Shown piece after piece: positions 1 through 8,916 of a stretch of 64,000 bases of DNA. Source of the stretch: Comamonadaceae bacterium (lineage in GTDB: Bacteria > Pseudomonadota > Gammaproteobacteria > Burkholderiales > Rhodocyclaceae); assembly GCA_029255645.1 (NCBI GenBank), contig JANLJE010000006.1, forward strand, positions 39,872 to 103,871, written 5' to 3'. How positions within the stretch are numbered: position 1 is the stretch's first letter; each line of letters starts with the position of its first letter. The notes below the pieces were generated by a model. It ran no database searches, was not told the origin of the DNA, and worked only from the letters and a program-made list of their open reading frames with translations. The position numbers and the translations under genes were made by a program.

Positions 1-334
1 AGATGGCCACCAGCACGTTGGCACCATTCACTTCCTTTTTGCCCGAGGATTGGACATGCAAGATGGCGCGCTGGATGACGCGCTGGAAGCCCAGGGTGGG
101 CTGGGTGTCGATTTCGTTGTCGCCCGGAACCGTAGGGGTGTGTTCGGCGACGAACTGGGTGATGTCCTTGCGCAATTGATCCACGTTGCCGCCGCAAGCC
201 CGCAGGGCCTCGGCTGCCGTGGGGTTGTCCAGCAACGCCAGGAGCAGGTGCTCCACGGTGATGAATTCATGGCGCTTTTGCCGGGCTTCGACAAAGGCGA
301 TGTGCAGGCTGACTTCCAATTCCTGGGCGATCAT
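1..334 (-). CDS. clpA: ATP-dependent Clp protease ATP-binding subunit ClpA (N-terminal part, cut by window edge)
   Basis: The first ~111 codons of ClpA, the AAA+ unfoldase that feeds substrates to ClpP in the cytoplasm. Translation begins [20 protein letters not shown] and continues with the Clp-N helical repeat (EFITVEHLLLALLDNP, later GANVLVAI), the domain that docks ClpS. The ATG overlaps the clpS stop by one base (TAATG), so the two genes are translationally coupled. The rest of the gene, including both AAA modules, lies outside the window. The clpS-clpA order is the standard proteobacterial one. Confidence 0.93.
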   Translation of the reverse strand, partial: MIAQELEVSLHIAFVEARQKRHEFITVEHLLLALLDNPTAAEALRACGGNVDQLRKDITQFVAEHTPTVPGDNEIDTQPTLGFQRVIQRAILHVQSSGKKEVNGANVLVAI

Positions 335-642
335 TAATTTTCCTCCATGACGCAGGCAAGGGGTTGCTGGTGTTGCAGGGCGAAGGCGCTGACCTGTTCT
401 ACTTTGGTCGCGGCTATGTCACGGGGGTAAATCCCGCACAGGCCACGTCCTTCCCGATGAACTTTGAGCATGATTTGCGTTGCACGTTCTAGGTCCATGG
501 AAAAAAAACGCTGAAGCACCATGATGACGAAATCCATGGGGGTGTAGTCATCATTCAGCAGCAGCACCTTGTAGAGCCGGGGTGGTTCCAGGCGGGTACG
601 TTCTGCTTCCAGCAGTGCTTGGTTGTTATCCTTCGTGGGCAT
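334..642 (-). CDS. clpS: ATP-dependent Clp protease adaptor ClpS
   Basis: A 102-residue N-end-rule adaptor that hands proteins with bulky hydrophobic N-termini to ClpAP. The substrate-pocket signature [10 protein letters not shown] sits at about residues 30-39, followed by the conserved LQRFF helix and a [18 protein letters not shown] segment. Length matches the family (about 100-106 aa). It lies directly upstream of clpA and shares a TAATG junction with it. A good promoter lies only a few bases before the ATG, so the message may be nearly leaderless. Confidence 0.97.
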   Translation of the reverse strand: MPTKDNNQALLEAERTRLEPPRLYKVLLLNDDYTPMDFVIMVLQRFFSMDLERATQIMLKVHREGRGLCGIYPRDIAATKVEQVSAFALQHQQPLACVMEEN

Positions 643-648
643 CGTTTG

Positions 649-676
649 ATTCTATACAGTCTCGACCAGAGTGCAA
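649..676 (-). promoter_or_regulatory. Predicted sigma-70 promoter of clpS
   Basis: Read on the minus strand: TTGCAC (676-671), a 16-bp spacer, then TAGAAT (654-649). The -10 ends 6 bp before the clpS ATG, so transcription would start at or next to the start codon, and there is no room for a Shine-Dalgarno site. Prediction only. Confidence 0.55.
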
Positions 677-842
677 TATGTCCGCAGCCACTTAGCAACG
701 GGCGCAAGCAAGATTTCGAGCTTCCAGAGAAAAGTGCTTGACGCCTTGATGCACGTCGCGTAAAACTCCATCGTGTTTGGATTCAAGACGTATCGCAAGG
801 CCACTGGACTGGCACCGGTCGCTGGAGTCAAAACAAGCAGTC

Positions 843-861
843 GGGTCGACCCCGTTTTTTT
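843..861 (+). promoter_or_regulatory. Palindrome plus T-run in the cold-shock gene leader
   Basis: The palindrome GGGTCGACCC (843-852) is followed by G and a run of seven T (855-861), ending 24 bp before the cold-shock ATG. It resembles a short intrinsic terminator or attenuator inside the 5' leader. Cold-shock genes of this type often have long structured leaders that refold with temperature, but the stem here is short and its role is inferred. Confidence 0.35.
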
Positions 862-885
862 GTTTATTTGTAGGAAGTAGCAATT

Positions 886-1089
886 ATGGCAACTGGTACC
901 GTCAAGTGGTTCAATGATTCCAAGGGTTTTGGCTTTATCACTCCCGATGATGGCAGCGAAGATCTGTTCGCACATTTCTCCGCCATCACCATGGGTGGTT
1001 TCAAGACCTTGAAGGAAGGCGAAAAAGTCTCCTTCGACGTCGTGCAAGGTCCCAAGGGCAAGCAAGCTGCCAACATCCAGCGCGCCTGA
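886..1089 (+). CDS. Cold-shock protein (CspA family)
   Basis: A 67-residue single cold-shock domain that binds single-stranded RNA and DNA. RNP1 (KGFGFI, residues 13-18) and RNP2 (DLFAHF, about 26-31) are intact, as is the opening [19 protein letters not shown] lies about 9 bp before the ATG. The gene diverges from clpS across a 243-bp region that holds the clpS promoter and the csp leader. It is followed by a 13-bp tandem repeat and an intrinsic terminator, so it is monocistronic. Which Csp paralogue it is cannot be told from sequence alone. Confidence 0.96.
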   Translation: MATGTVKWFNDSKGFGFITPDDGSEDLFAHFSAITMGGFKTLKEGEKVSFDVVQGPKGKQAANIQRA

Positions 1090-1165
1090 GTCTTGATTCA
1101 GAGTCCTGATTCTGAGTCCTGATTCTGAGTCCTGATTCTGAGTCCTGATTCAAAGTCCTGATCTT
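1088..1165 (+). repeat. Six tandem copies of a 13-bp unit at the csp stop codon
   Basis: Units GAGTCTTGATTCA, then GAGTCCTGATTCT three times, GAGTCCTGATTCA and AAGTCCTGATCTT, each exactly 13 bp, at 1088-1100, 1101-1113, 1114-1126, 1127-1139, 1140-1152 and 1153-1165. The first unit begins inside the TGA stop codon. The array lies between the gene and its terminator, so it is transcribed as 3' UTR. Confidence 0.95.
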
Positions 1166-1176
1166 CACGATCCAAG

Positions 1177-1198
1177 ACCCGCTCCGGCGGGTTTTTTT
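1177..1198 (+). terminator. Intrinsic terminator after csp
   Basis: Stem ACCCGC / GCGGGT with a TCCG loop (1177-1192) runs directly into seven T (1192-1198). Strong rho-independent form. Confidence 0.9.
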
Positions 1199-1209
1199 AC
1201 GCCTGTGCC

Positions 1210-1264
1210 GTGCCTGGGCGGTGTTGCCTGGGCGGTGTTGCCTGGGCCGTGTTGCCTGAGCTGC
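1210..1264. repeat. Tandem ~14-bp repeat between csp and moaC
   Basis: About four units based on GTTGCCTGGGCGGT (1210-1222, 1223-1236, 1237-1250, 1251-1264), the last degenerate. More diverged copies of the GCCTGGGG core may continue to about 1300. The array lies in the csp/moaC convergent gap, downstream of the moaC stop. Confidence 0.8.
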
Positions 1265-1346
1265 GTTGACCCTGTCGCCTGGGGTGGTCGCCTGCGGTGG
1301 TCTTCGCGCCTGCCCTTCAGGGCGGTTTGTCAGCCGTTGGGGCTTG

Positions 1347-1862
1347 TCAGCCGTTTCCGGCCCGCCAATGGCCGGATTTTCCGCCCTTTTTTTCCAGCAG
1401 GCGGATCGATTCGATCACCATGCCCCGGTCAGCCGCCTTGCACATGTCGTAGATGGTGAGCAGGGCGGCGCCCGCTGCGGTGAGGGCTTCCATTTCCACG
1501 CCGGTGCGGCCGACGCATTCACAGGTGGCAAGGACATGCACCCGGCAGCCGGCTTCGTCCAGTTCGAATTCGATGGCGACCCGGGTCAGCGCGATCGGAT
1601 GGCAGAGCGGGATCAGGTCGGCCGTGTGCTTGGCTCCCTGGATGCCGGCAATCCGGGCAATGCCCAGCACATCACCCTTGGCGGCGTGGCCGGCCTGGAT
1701 CAGGGCGAAGGTGTCTGCTGCCATGCGGATGCTGCCGGCGGCTTTGGCCACCCGGCAGGTTTCGGGTTTGGCGCCCACGTCCACCATGTGGGCCTGGCCT
1801 GCTGCATCGAAGTGGGTGAGGGGGGATGCCGGGGAATTTTCTGGTGCGGGCACGACGTACAT
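1347..1862 (-). CDS. moaC: Cyclic pyranopterin monophosphate synthase MoaC
   Basis: A 171-residue enzyme of molybdenum cofactor synthesis that converts the MoaA product to cyclic pyranopterin monophosphate. Family motifs are clear: [21 protein letters not shown] near the N-terminus, [29 protein letters not shown] in the middle, and [23 protein letters not shown] towards the C-terminus. Typical MoaC is about 160 aa. The first ~14 residues before LTHFDAAG are not conserved, so a slightly later start is possible. Another cofactor gene (mog) lies at 48.5 kb; the set is dispersed. Confidence 0.95.
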   Translation of the reverse strand: MYVVPAPENSPASPLTHFDAAGQAHMVDVGAKPETCRVAKAAGSIRMAADTFALIQAGHAAKGDVLGIARIAGIQGAKHTADLIPLCHPIALTRVAIEFELDEAGCRVHVLATCECVGRTGVEMEALTAAGAALLTIYDMCKAADRGMVIESIRLLEKKGGKSGHWRAGNG

Positions 1863-1902
1863 CCCGTTACGGTTTGAATGAGAGTCGGTCTTGCGGCTGC
1901 GT

Positions 1903-1908
1903 TATGAT
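1903..1908 (+). promoter_or_regulatory. -10 element (TATGAT) of the M48 protease gene
   Basis: TATGAT ends 8 bp before the ATG at 1917, and the intervening AGCACCCC has no Shine-Dalgarno site. No convincing -35 is visible. The spacing predicts a leaderless or very short-leader transcript. Confidence 0.45.
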
Positions 1909-1916
1909 AGCACCCC

Positions 1917-3365
1917 ATGGGAAAAGCCAATCGAATCGCCGCCTTGATCCTGGCCGCCCTGATGCTTGCCGGCAGTCCAGTCCAGGCTCAGTCCGATTTG
2001 CCGGAGTTGGGCGATGCCGCAGGGGTGGACTTGAGCCTGAGAACCGAGAGACGCATCGGCCAGGAAATCATGGATGAGATACGCCAGCGGGAGCCCAGCT
2101 ATCTGGATGACCCGGAGATCGAGGCATACCTGAATCAACTCGGGGGGCGCCTGGTGGCGGCCAGCCCGGAACCGGGGCTGGGGTTTTATTTTTTCCCCCT
2201 GCAGGACCCGATGATCAATGCCTTTGCCATGTTCGGCGGTTATGTCGGTGTCAATTCCGGCCTGATCCTGGCGGTGCAGAACGAGTCGGAACTGGCAGGG
2301 GTGCTGGCTCATGAAATTTCCCATGTGACCCAGCGCCATCTGGCTCGCATCCTCGAGAAGCAAAAGCAGGTTTCCACGGCCAGCCTGCTGGCCATGGCGG
2401 CCGCCTTGCTGGCAGCCCGTTCCAATGCCGATCTGGCGGGGGCCGCGATGACCAGCGCCACGGCCGGAGCGGCTCAGGCCCAGCTGGGATTTTCGCGGGA
2501 TTTCGAGCGTGAAGCCGACCGTGTGGGTTTCCAGATTCTGGAAAAAGCCGGCTTCGATGTGCGTAGCATGTCCACCTTTTTCGCCCGCTTGCAGCGGGCT
2601 ACCCGGTCGTATGAAAACAATGCGCCGGTGTATTTGCGTACTCACCCGCTCAATGTCGAGCGTATTTCCGATATGCAGAACCGGGAGGTGGAGCTGCCCT
2701 ACCGCCAGGTGCCGGACAGTATGGATTTTCATCTGGTGCGGGCCAAGCTGCAGGCCATGCGCGGCACGCCGGTCGAGGCGGAGAGCCATTTTCGCACCCT
2801 GTTGCAAGAGCAGAAGGCAGCCCCTGTGTGGGCCGCCCAGTATGGGCTGGCGGTGGCGCTGGCCCGGCAGAAGAACTGGCGCGATGCCGAACAGGTGCTG
2901 GCCGAAGTCCGGGGGAAGCGTGCCTTGTCGCCCATGATCGAGCGCTTGTATGCGGAGTCCCGCATCCATCGCGGCGATGTCAGCGGCGGCCTGGCGGTGC
3001 TCAAGGAGGCGCTGGGGCGTTTCCCCAATGCATCGGCTCTGGTTTACAGCTACGCAGAGTTGCTGCTCCAGGCCGGGCGCCTGGAAGAGGCCCAGCGTTT
3101 TCTCGATGCCCAGGTCCAGCGAACCTCCCAGGATGACCGTCTGTACCTGTTGCAGGCCAAGGTTCATGCGGCGCGCGGCAGGTTTGCCCAGCAGCACCGG
3201 GCCCTGGCCGAGGCTTACCTGCTCCGGGGGCAGTTGCCGGCGGCGATCGAGCAGCTGGAGATCGCCCAGAAGGTCAAGGGGACGGATTTTTACGAACTCT
3301 CCGCCATCGATGCCCGTCTGCGCCAGTTGAAGCGCCGGCAGCAGGATGAAGCAAAAGATAAATAA
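1917..3365 (+). CDS. bepA: Periplasmic M48 metalloprotease with TPR repeats (BepA/YfgC type)
   Basis: A 482-residue exported protease and chaperone of the outer-membrane assembly quality-control type. A signal peptide (about residues 1-24, cleavage near VQAQS) is followed by the M48 domain, with the zinc motif HEISH at 132-136 and the third ligand Glu in FEREADRVG near 199. The C-terminal half is Ala/Leu-rich TPR-like helices. Length and layout match E. coli BepA (487 aa). It is followed by tusA-like and pabBC genes on the same strand. A LoiP-type single-domain protease is excluded by the TPR half. Confidence 0.9.
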   Translation: MGKANRIAALILAALMLAGSPVQAQSDLPELGDAAGVDLSLRTERRIGQEIMDEIRQREPSYLDDPEIEAYLNQLGGRLVAASPEPGLGFYFFPLQDPMINAFAMFGGYVGVNSGLILAVQNESELAGVLAHEISHVTQRHLARILEKQKQVSTASLLAMAAALLAARSNADLAGAAMTSATAGAAQAQLGFSRDFEREADRVGFQILEKAGFDVRSMSTFFARLQRATRSYENNAPVYLRTHPLNVERISDMQNREVELPYRQVPDSMDFHLVRAKLQAMRGTPVEAESHFRTLLQEQKAAPVWAAQYGLAVALARQKNWRDAEQVLAEVRGKRALSPMIERLYAESRIHRGDVSGGLAVLKEALGRFPNASALVYSYAELLLQAGRLEEAQRFLDAQVQRTSQDDRLYLLQAKVHAARGRFAQQHRALAEAYLLRGQLPAAIEQLEIAQKVKGTDFYELSAIDARLRQLKRRQQDEAKDK

Positions 3366-3410
3366 GGCGTAAAATGCGCTTTTCCACGCTGTATTGATGC
3401 CCGAAAAATC

Positions 3411-3638
3411 ATGGATTTCGACCGCGAACTCGACGTAAAAGGCCTCAACTGTCCCTTGCCCATCCTGCGCACCAAGAAAGCCCTGGCGGAAATGAGCTCC
3501 GGCCAGGTGCTCAAGGTCATGGCCACCGACCCGGGCTCGGTCAAGGATTTCCAGGCCTTTGCCCGCCAGACGGGCAATGAACTTCTCTCCCATGGGGAAA
3601 AGGACAAGGTCTTCGAGTTCCTGATCAAGCGCAAGTAA
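3411..3638 (+). CDS. TusA/SirA-family sulfur carrier protein
   Basis: A 75-residue protein with the family signature LDVKGLNCPLPILRTKKAL. Cys14 in CPxP is the persulfide-bearing residue in TusA-family proteins, which relay sulfur for tRNA thiolation, cofactor synthesis or sulfur metabolism. Length is typical. There is no dsr or hdr context here, so its sulfur acceptor is unknown. It sits 45 bp after the bepA gene and may be cotranscribed with it. Confidence 0.9.
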   Translation: MDFDRELDVKGLNCPLPILRTKKALAEMSSGQVLKVMATDPGSVKDFQAFARQTGNELLSHGEKDKVFEFLIKRK

Positions 3639-3677
3639 ATTCCGGGTCATTTTGGCCGGTTTGATCCTTGCTTTCCC

Positions 3678-5483
3678 TTGCCTGAATTTGCCTTGTTCGA
3701 GGATCGCCTGGCTGCCCCCGGGCAGCCGGCGGCGTGGATATTCACCGCGCCTGTCGCGACCTGGGAAATCCGCACCTCGCGGCAACTGGCGGCGGCCCTC
3801 GCGGCCATGGCGGAACAGAACCTCTGGTCGGTCTGGGCCCTCGATCATGAACTGGGCGACCTGTTTGAGCCCAAAGTTGAGCCCAAAGCCCTGGGAAGCG
3901 CCCAGGCGCTTCCTCCGGGGCGGCCGCTCGCCCGTTTCTGGGCCTATGCCGAGGCGCGCGCCCTTAGCCCTCTGGAACTCGATGAGTGGTGGGCGGCGCA
4001 GACCGCGAGCCAAGCTGCCGGGGTCGGCGGACTGAGTGTGGGGCTTGATGAGGCGACTTACCGAGCCCGCCTTGCGACCCTTCAGGAGCATATCCGGGCG
4101 GGCAACTGCTACCAGGTCAATTTCACTTTTCCCCTGCATTTTCAGGCTTATGGTTCTCCCCTGGATTTGTATCGCCAACTGCGCCAGCGCCAGCCTGTGC
4201 GCTATGGCGGCTTCGTCCAGACCGCTTCCGGCACCCTGATTTCCCTCTCCCCGGAGCTGTTCCTCCGCCGCCAGGGGCGGCGTCTGGTGACCCGGCCCAT
4301 GAAGGGGACGGCGGCCCGGCTTGCCGATCCTGCGGCGGATGCGCAGGCGGCCTCTGCCCTGGCCCGTTCGGAAAAGAACCGGGCAGAGAACCTGATGATC
4401 GTCGACCTGCTGCGTAACGACCTCGGCCGCCTGGCCCTTCCCGGCTCTGTCCGGGTCAGCCAGTTGTTTGCCGTGGAAAGTTATCCCACGGTGCACCAGA
4501 TGGTGTCTCAGGTCGAAGCCGAAGTCTTGTCGCAGGACGATTTTCGCCTCCTGGAGGCCATGTTTCCCTGCGGCTCGATCACCGGAGCCCCCAAGGTGCG
4601 GGCCATGCAGCTCATCCGTGAACTGGAAGCCGCGCCGCGGGGCCTCTATACCGGCGCGCTGGGCTGGCGTTCGCCCACCGGGGAGCTGCGCCTCAACGTG
4701 GCGATCCGTACCCTGGAGCTCGATGCCGAAGGCAAGGGGCGGATGGGGGTGGGTAGCGGCATCGTGGCGGACTCCCGGGCGGACGAGGAATGGCAGGAGT
4801 GCCTGCTGAAAGCCCGCTTTCTCACGGACCTCGACCCGGGGCTGGAGCTGATCGAGACCCTGCGCCTTGAAGTGCGGGCGGGGCGGCCCTGCTTTCCCCG
4901 GCTCGCAGGGCATTGCCGGCGCATGGGGGATTCGGCGGCCTGGCTGGGTTTTCCCTGGTCGCGCAAGGCGATGCTGGCGACGCTCGCGTCCCGGGCCGAA
5001 GGGCTCGCGGACGGGGTCTATCGCCTGCGCCTGGCTTTGAACAAGGCCGGCGTTCTGGATGCGCGTTGTCTGCCGCTCTCCCCCGAGCCGGAAGGAAAGC
5101 GGCTGTTGCTGCTGGCAGATGCGCCGGTTGCCTCCCGTGACCCCTTGCGGCGCCACAAGACCACGGCGCGCGGCCTCTATGACCAGGCCCTGGCAAGGGT
5201 GGCGGCGCGCCCGGAAGTGTTCGACGTGCTGTTTTTGAACGAGCAGGGCGAGGTGGCCGAAGGGGCGCGCAGTAATGTCTTTGCCCGCCTCGACGGGAAG
5301 TGGCTGACGCCGCCTCTGGCCGCGGGCGCTCTTCCGGGCGTGTTCCGGGCCGAGCGGCTGGCGGCGGGGGAGGCCGAGGCGGCGGTGCTGACCCTTACCG
5401 ATCTGCGCCGGGCGGAGGAAATCCGCTGCGCTAACGCGCTCCGGGGCTGGGTTCCGGTGAGCCTGGTCGAAACGGGGCGCTGA
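3678..5483 (+). CDS. pabBC: Fused aminodeoxychorismate synthase component I / aminodeoxychorismate lyase (PabB-PabC)
   Basis: A 601-residue bifunctional enzyme making p-aminobenzoate for folate. Residues ~90-370 are the chorismate-binding domain, with the hallmark CGSITGAPK (~297-305), RNDLGR and LNVAIRT. Residues ~390-600 are a class IV aminotransferase/lyase domain with a PLP lysine in RRHKTTARG (~495), EGARSNVFA and GALPGVFR. The start is a TTG (MPEFALFEDR); no in-frame ATG precedes the conserved region and the ribosome binding site is weak. A separate PabA amidotransferase is needed but is not in this window. The gene ends in an 18-bp tandem repeat. Confidence 0.93.
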   Translation: MPEFALFEDRLAAPGQPAAWIFTAPVATWEIRTSRQLAAALAAMAEQNLWSVWALDHELGDLFEPKVEPKALGSAQALPPGRPLARFWAYAEARALSPLELDEWWAAQTASQAAGVGGLSVGLDEATYRARLATLQEHIRAGNCYQVNFTFPLHFQAYGSPLDLYRQLRQRQPVRYGGFVQTASGTLISLSPELFLRRQGRRLVTRPMKGTAARLADPAADAQAASALARSEKNRAENLMIVDLLRNDLGRLALPGSVRVSQLFAVESYPTVHQMVSQVEAEVLSQDDFRLLEAMFPCGSITGAPKVRAMQLIRELEAAPRGLYTGALGWRSPTGELRLNVAIRTLELDAEGKGRMGVGSGIVADSRADEEWQECLLKARFLTDLDPGLELIETLRLEVRAGRPCFPRLAGHCRRMGDSAAWLGFPWSRKAMLATLASRAEGLADGVYRLRLALNKAGVLDARCLPLSPEPEGKRLLLLADAPVASRDPLRRHKTTARGLYDQALARVAARPEVFDVLFLNEQGEVAEGARSNVFARLDGKWLTPPLAAGALPGVFRAERLAAGEAEAAVLTLTDLRRAEEIRCANALRGWVPVSLVETGR

Positions 5484-5562
5484 GTCGAAACCGCGCTCTG
5501 AGTCGAAACGGCGCCTTGATTCGAACGGCGCCTTGATTCGCCGGCTCGAAGCGGCACCTCGA
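5466..5562 (+). repeat. Tandem 18-bp repeat spanning the pabBC stop codon
   Basis: Unit 1 (5466-5483) encodes the last five residues VETGR plus TGA. Units 2 (5484-5501) and 3 (5502-5519) repeat it in frame and also end in TGA. Unit 4 (5520-5536) has lost one base, and a degenerate copy lies at 5545-5562. The gene end was therefore duplicated together with its stop codon. Confidence 0.93.
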
Positions 5563-5576
5563 GGAAGAAGCAAAAA

Positions 5577-5608
5577 AACGGGCCGCGACCTCCCGGAGGC
5601 GGCCCGTT
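5577..5608. terminator. Bidirectional terminator between pabBC and valS
   Basis: Ten-bp stem AACGGGCCGC / GCGGCCCGTT around a 12-nt loop. Seven A on the left (5572-5578) supply a U-tract for the leftward valS transcript, and the right side reads CTTC. It is strongest for valS. Confidence 0.8.
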
Positions 5609-5623
5609 CTTCAGGGGCAAGGA

Positions 5624-8461
5624 TCAGCCCAGTTTGGCAAGCTGGGGCTTGAGCTTGTCCAGAGTCGCCAGGGCGGCTTCCAGGCGTTCCTTTTCCTGGG
5701 CCACCACGGCGGCGGGGGCGCGCGCGACGAAACTTTCGTTATCGAGCTTGCCCTTGGCCTGGGCCACCTGTTTTTCCAGCTTTTCGATTTCCTTGGCGAG
5801 CCGCTCCTGCTCGGCGGCCCTGTCGACTTCCACCACCAGCATCAGCCGGGTTGCGCCGACCACGGCCACGGGGGCGAGGGCATCGGCGGGGATCTCGGCG
5901 GCAAAGCTGATGCCGGAGAGCTTGACCAGGGTTTCCAGGATGGGGGCGAATTCCTTGACCTCACCCTCGTCGCCGACCACGATCAGGGGCGGGCGCAGCG
6001 AGGGGGAAATGTTCATCTCGCCGCGCAGGTTGCGGCAGGCAGAGACGTAGGCCTTTAGCCGTTCCATCTTTGCTTCCGCCGCTTCGTCCACCTTCTTCGG
6101 GTCGGCGACCGGGTAGGGGGCGAGCATGATGGAATCGTGCGTCTTGCGGCCGGCGAGGGGGGCGACGCTCTGCCAGAGCTCTTCGGTGATGAAGGGGATC
6201 AGCGGATGCGCCAGGCGCAGCAGGGCTTCCAGGGTGCGCACCAGGGTGCGGCGGGCGCCCCGGGCGGCGCCTTCGTCGGGGCCGGCCATTTCCGCCTTGG
6301 CGATTTCGAGGTACCAATCGCAGAACTCGTCCCAGATGAAATGATAGAGGGCCTGGGCGAGCAGGTCGAAGCGGTATTCGGCAAAGTGCTGGGCCAGCTC
6401 GGCTTCGAGTTTTTGCAGGCGGCTGACGATCCAGCGGTCGGCAAAGGAGAATGCCAGCGGCCCCTTGCCGCCACAGGCCATGCTGCCTTCGGGCTGGATG
6501 CCCAGGTCCTGGCCTTCCACGTTCATGAGCACGAAGCGGGTGGCGTTCCACAGCTTGTTGCAGAAGTTGCGGTAGCCCTCGCAGCGGGCGAGGTCGAACT
6601 TGATGTCGCGGCCCGGAGAAGCGAGGCTGGCGAAGGTGAAGCGGAGCGCATCGGTACCGAAGGCGGGAATGCCCTGGGGGAATTCCTTGCGCGTCTTCTT
6701 TTCGATCTGGGCCGCCTGCTTGGGATTCATCAGGCCGGTGGTGCGTTTCTTGACCAGTGCCTCGATGTCGATGCCGTCGATGAGGTCGATGGGGTCGAGC
6801 ACGTTGCCCTTCGACTTCGACATTTTCTGGCCTTCGCCATCCCGGATCAGGCCGTGTACATAGACATGCTTGAAGGGGATCTTGCCGGTGATGTGCTGAG
6901 TCATCATCACCATCCGGGCGACCCAGAAGAAGATGATGTCAAAGCCCGTCACCAGCACCGAGGAGGGTAGGTAGAGGTCCAGGGCGGGGTTGGATTTGGC
7001 CGGGTATTCCGGCGTCCAATCCAGGGTGGAGAAGGGCCAGAGGGCCGAGGAGTACCAGGTGTCGAGCACGTCCTCATCGCGGCTGAGCGGGCCGGCATAG
7101 CCCGCGGCATCGGCCAGGGCGCGGGCTTCTTCGGCATCGTGGGCGACGAAGATCTCGCCGTTTATGCCGTACCAGGCGGGAATCTGATGGCCCCACCAGA
7201 GCTGGCGGGAGATGCACCAGTCCTGGATGTTGTTGAGCCACTGATTATAGGTATTGACCCAGTTTTCCGGATAGAAGCGGATCTCGCCGGAGCGCACCAC
7301 TTCCAGGGCCTTTGCGGTGATGGATTTGCCGTCTGAATTTGGCCCTTGCGCGGGCTTGGTCATGGCGACGAACCACTGGTCGGTGAGCATCGGCTCGATG
7401 ATCACCCCGGTACGGTCGCCGCGCGGCACCTTGAGCCTGTGCTTTTCCACCTTTTCCAGGATGCCCAGGGCTTCCAGGTCGGCCACCACGGCCTTGCGGG
7501 CCTCGAAACGGTCCAGGCCCCGGTACTTTTCGGGGGCGTGCTCGTTGATTTTGGCATCCAGGGTCAGGATGCCGAGGAGGGGCAGCTTGTGGCGCTGGCC
7601 CACGGCGTAGTCGTTGAAGTCGTGGGCCGGGGTGACTTTCACCACGCCGGTGCCGAAGGCCATGTCCACATAGGCGTCGGCAATCACCGGAATCTCCCGG
7701 TCGGTGAGGGGCAGCTTCACCCTCTTGCCGATCAGGTGCTGGTAGCGCCCATCATCGGGATGGACCATGACCGCGGTATCGCCCAGCATGGTCTCGGGCC
7801 GGGTGGTGGCCACGGTGAGCGTCGCGCTGCCGTCCGCCAGGGGATAGCGGATATGCCACATGAAGCCGTCTTCCTCCTCCTGCACCACTTCCAGGTCGGA
7901 GACGGCAGTGTGCAGTTCCGGGTCCCAGTTCACCAGGCGCTTGCCGCGATAGATCAGGCCTTCCTTGTAGAGGCGGACGAAGGTTTCGGTGACGGTCTTG
8001 CTCAGGCCGGCGTCCATGGTGAAGCGTTCCCGCTTCCAGTCCGGGCTGGTGCCCAGGCGACGCATCTGGCGGGTGATGGTGCCGCCGGAATATTCCTTCC
8101 ATTCCCACACCTTTTCCAGGAACTTCTCCCGGCCCAGGTCATGGCGGGAAATGCCTTGGGCTTCGAGCTGGCGCTCCACCACGATCTGGGTGGCGATGCC
8201 GGCATGGTCGGTGCCCGGCTGCCACAGGGTGTTGAAACCGCGCATGCGGTGGTAGCGGGTCAGGGCGTCCATGAGAGTCTGGTTGAAGCCATGCCCCATG
8301 TGCAGGGTGCCGGTGACATTGGGCGGCGGCAGCAGGATGCAGAAGGACTGGTCGGCGGGCTTCGTGGTGTCGAGGCCGGCGGCGAAGTAGTTGCGGGATT
8401 CCCACTCGGGGTACCAGCGGCGCTCGATGTCCGCAGGTTCAAAGCTCTTGGCGAGTTCCAT
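5624..8461 (-). CDS. valS: Valyl-tRNA synthetase
   Basis: A 945-residue class I aminoacyl-tRNA synthetase. The HIGH-type motif is HMGH (54-57, in [15 protein letters not shown]). The KMSKS loop is intact as [13 protein letters not shown]. The editing domain contains the usual [19 protein letters not shown]. The C-terminus is the ValRS coiled-coil arm ([24 protein letters not shown]). Length is normal. The ATG follows a -10 box TATAAT with a 31-bp leader. Confidence 0.98.
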   Translation of the reverse strand: MELAKSFEPADIERRWYPEWESRNYFAAGLDTTKPADQSFCILLPPPNVTGTLHMGHGFNQTLMDALTRYHRMRGFNTLWQPGTDHAGIATQIVVERQLEAQGISRHDLGREKFLEKVWEWKEYSGGTITRQMRRLGTSPDWKRERFTMDAGLSKTVTETFVRLYKEGLIYRGKRLVNWDPELHTAVSDLEVVQEEEDGFMWHIRYPLADGSATLTVATTRPETMLGDTAVMVHPDDGRYQHLIGKRVKLPLTDREIPVIADAYVDMAFGTGVVKVTPAHDFNDYAVGQRHKLPLLGILTLDAKINEHAPEKYRGLDRFEARKAVVADLEALGILEKVEKHRLKVPRGDRTGVIIEPMLTDQWFVAMTKPAQGPNSDGKSITAKALEVVRSGEIRFYPENWVNTYNQWLNNIQDWCISRQLWWGHQIPAWYGINGEIFVAHDAEEARALADAAGYAGPLSRDEDVLDTWYSSALWPFSTLDWTPEYPAKSNPALDLYLPSSVLVTGFDIIFFWVARMVMMTQHITGKIPFKHVYVHGLIRDGEGQKMSKSKGNVLDPIDLIDGIDIEALVKKRTTGLMNPKQAAQIEKKTRKEFPQGIPAFGTDALRFTFASLASPGRDIKFDLARCEGYRNFCNKLWNATRFVLMNVEGQDLGIQPEGSMACGGKGPLAFSFADRWIVSRLQKLEAELAQHFAEYRFDLLAQALYHFIWDEFCDWYLEIAKAEMAGPDEGAARGARRTLVRTLEALLRLAHPLIPFITEELWQSVAPLAGRKTHDSIMLAPYPVADPKKVDEAAEAKMERLKAYVSACRNLRGEMNISPSLRPPLIVVGDEGEVKEFAPILETLVKLSGISFAAEIPADALAPVAVVGATRLMLVVEVDRAAEQERLAKEIEKLEKQVAQAKGKLDNESFVARAPAAVVAQEKERLEAALATLDKLKPQLAKLG

Positions 8462-8492
8462 GGATCTGATGGGGGAAGGCAGAAAACCGGCG

Positions 8493-8498
8493 ATTATA
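8493..8498 (-). promoter_or_regulatory. -10 element (TATAAT) of valS
   Basis: A perfect TATAAT on the minus strand, 31 bp before the valS ATG. No good -35 is seen 16-18 bp upstream, so an activator or a weak -35 is implied. Confidence 0.5.
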
Positions 8499-8541
8499 CC
8501 GGTTGGCGCGCCAGCAGCCTTGTTTGCCGCTGCGGGCAGGG

Positions 8542-8913
8542 TCAGCGCGGCGGTTTGGGGTAGCTGGCCACGAAGTCGGCAATGGCCTTGCGACTGGTTT
8601 CTTCCACCCCCTGGCGGATATCCCGGGCAATGCTGGCCAGGGCAGCCTGCAGGCTGGCTTCCACCAGCACGGGGATTTCTGCGGCCAGTTGCTTGCTGAT
8701 GGCCTCGGCCAGGGCCTGGCTCATGCTGTCCAGGTCGGGGCAGGGGGTGGGGCGGCCATCCTGCCGGGGGGAGGGGGTGACCACGTCGGTGAGTACGGGC
8801 AGGTCATCCTCTTCCTGCGCTGGGGCGGCGGGCGTTGCGCGCTGCCGGCGGCGCATGAACGCATCGGCCCGGGAGACGATGTCGTCGTTGTGGGGCAGTT
8901 CTGGTTCGGGCAT
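8542..8913 (-). CDS. Hypothetical protein between holC and valS
   Basis: A 123-residue soluble protein I do not recognise by function. The N-terminal half is acidic and Pro-rich ([21 protein letters not shown], later [12 protein letters not shown]). The C-terminal half is predicted amphipathic helix ([35 protein letters not shown]). It starts 3 bp after the holC stop, so it belongs to the pepA-holC operon. Small proteins of this style occupy the same slot in other betaproteobacteria (from memory, not checked). Confidence 0.8.
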   Translation of the reverse strand: MPEPELPHNDDIVSRADAFMRRRQRATPAAPAQEEDDLPVLTDVVTPSPRQDGRPTPCPDLDSMSQALAEAISKQLAAEIPVLVEASLQAALASIARDIRQGVEETSRKAIADFVASYPKPPR

Positions 8914-8916
8914 GGC

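Noticed and set aside
1088..1165. CRISPR array
   Set aside because: Units are contiguous 13-bp tandem repeats without spacers, and no cas genes are present.
1902..5573. A 1223-codon open frame on the minus strand
   Set aside because: It lies antisense to bepA, tusA-like and pabBC, has no domain or ribosome binding site, and its composition (Gln/Gly/Arg/His-rich) is typical of antisense reading of GC-rich genes.
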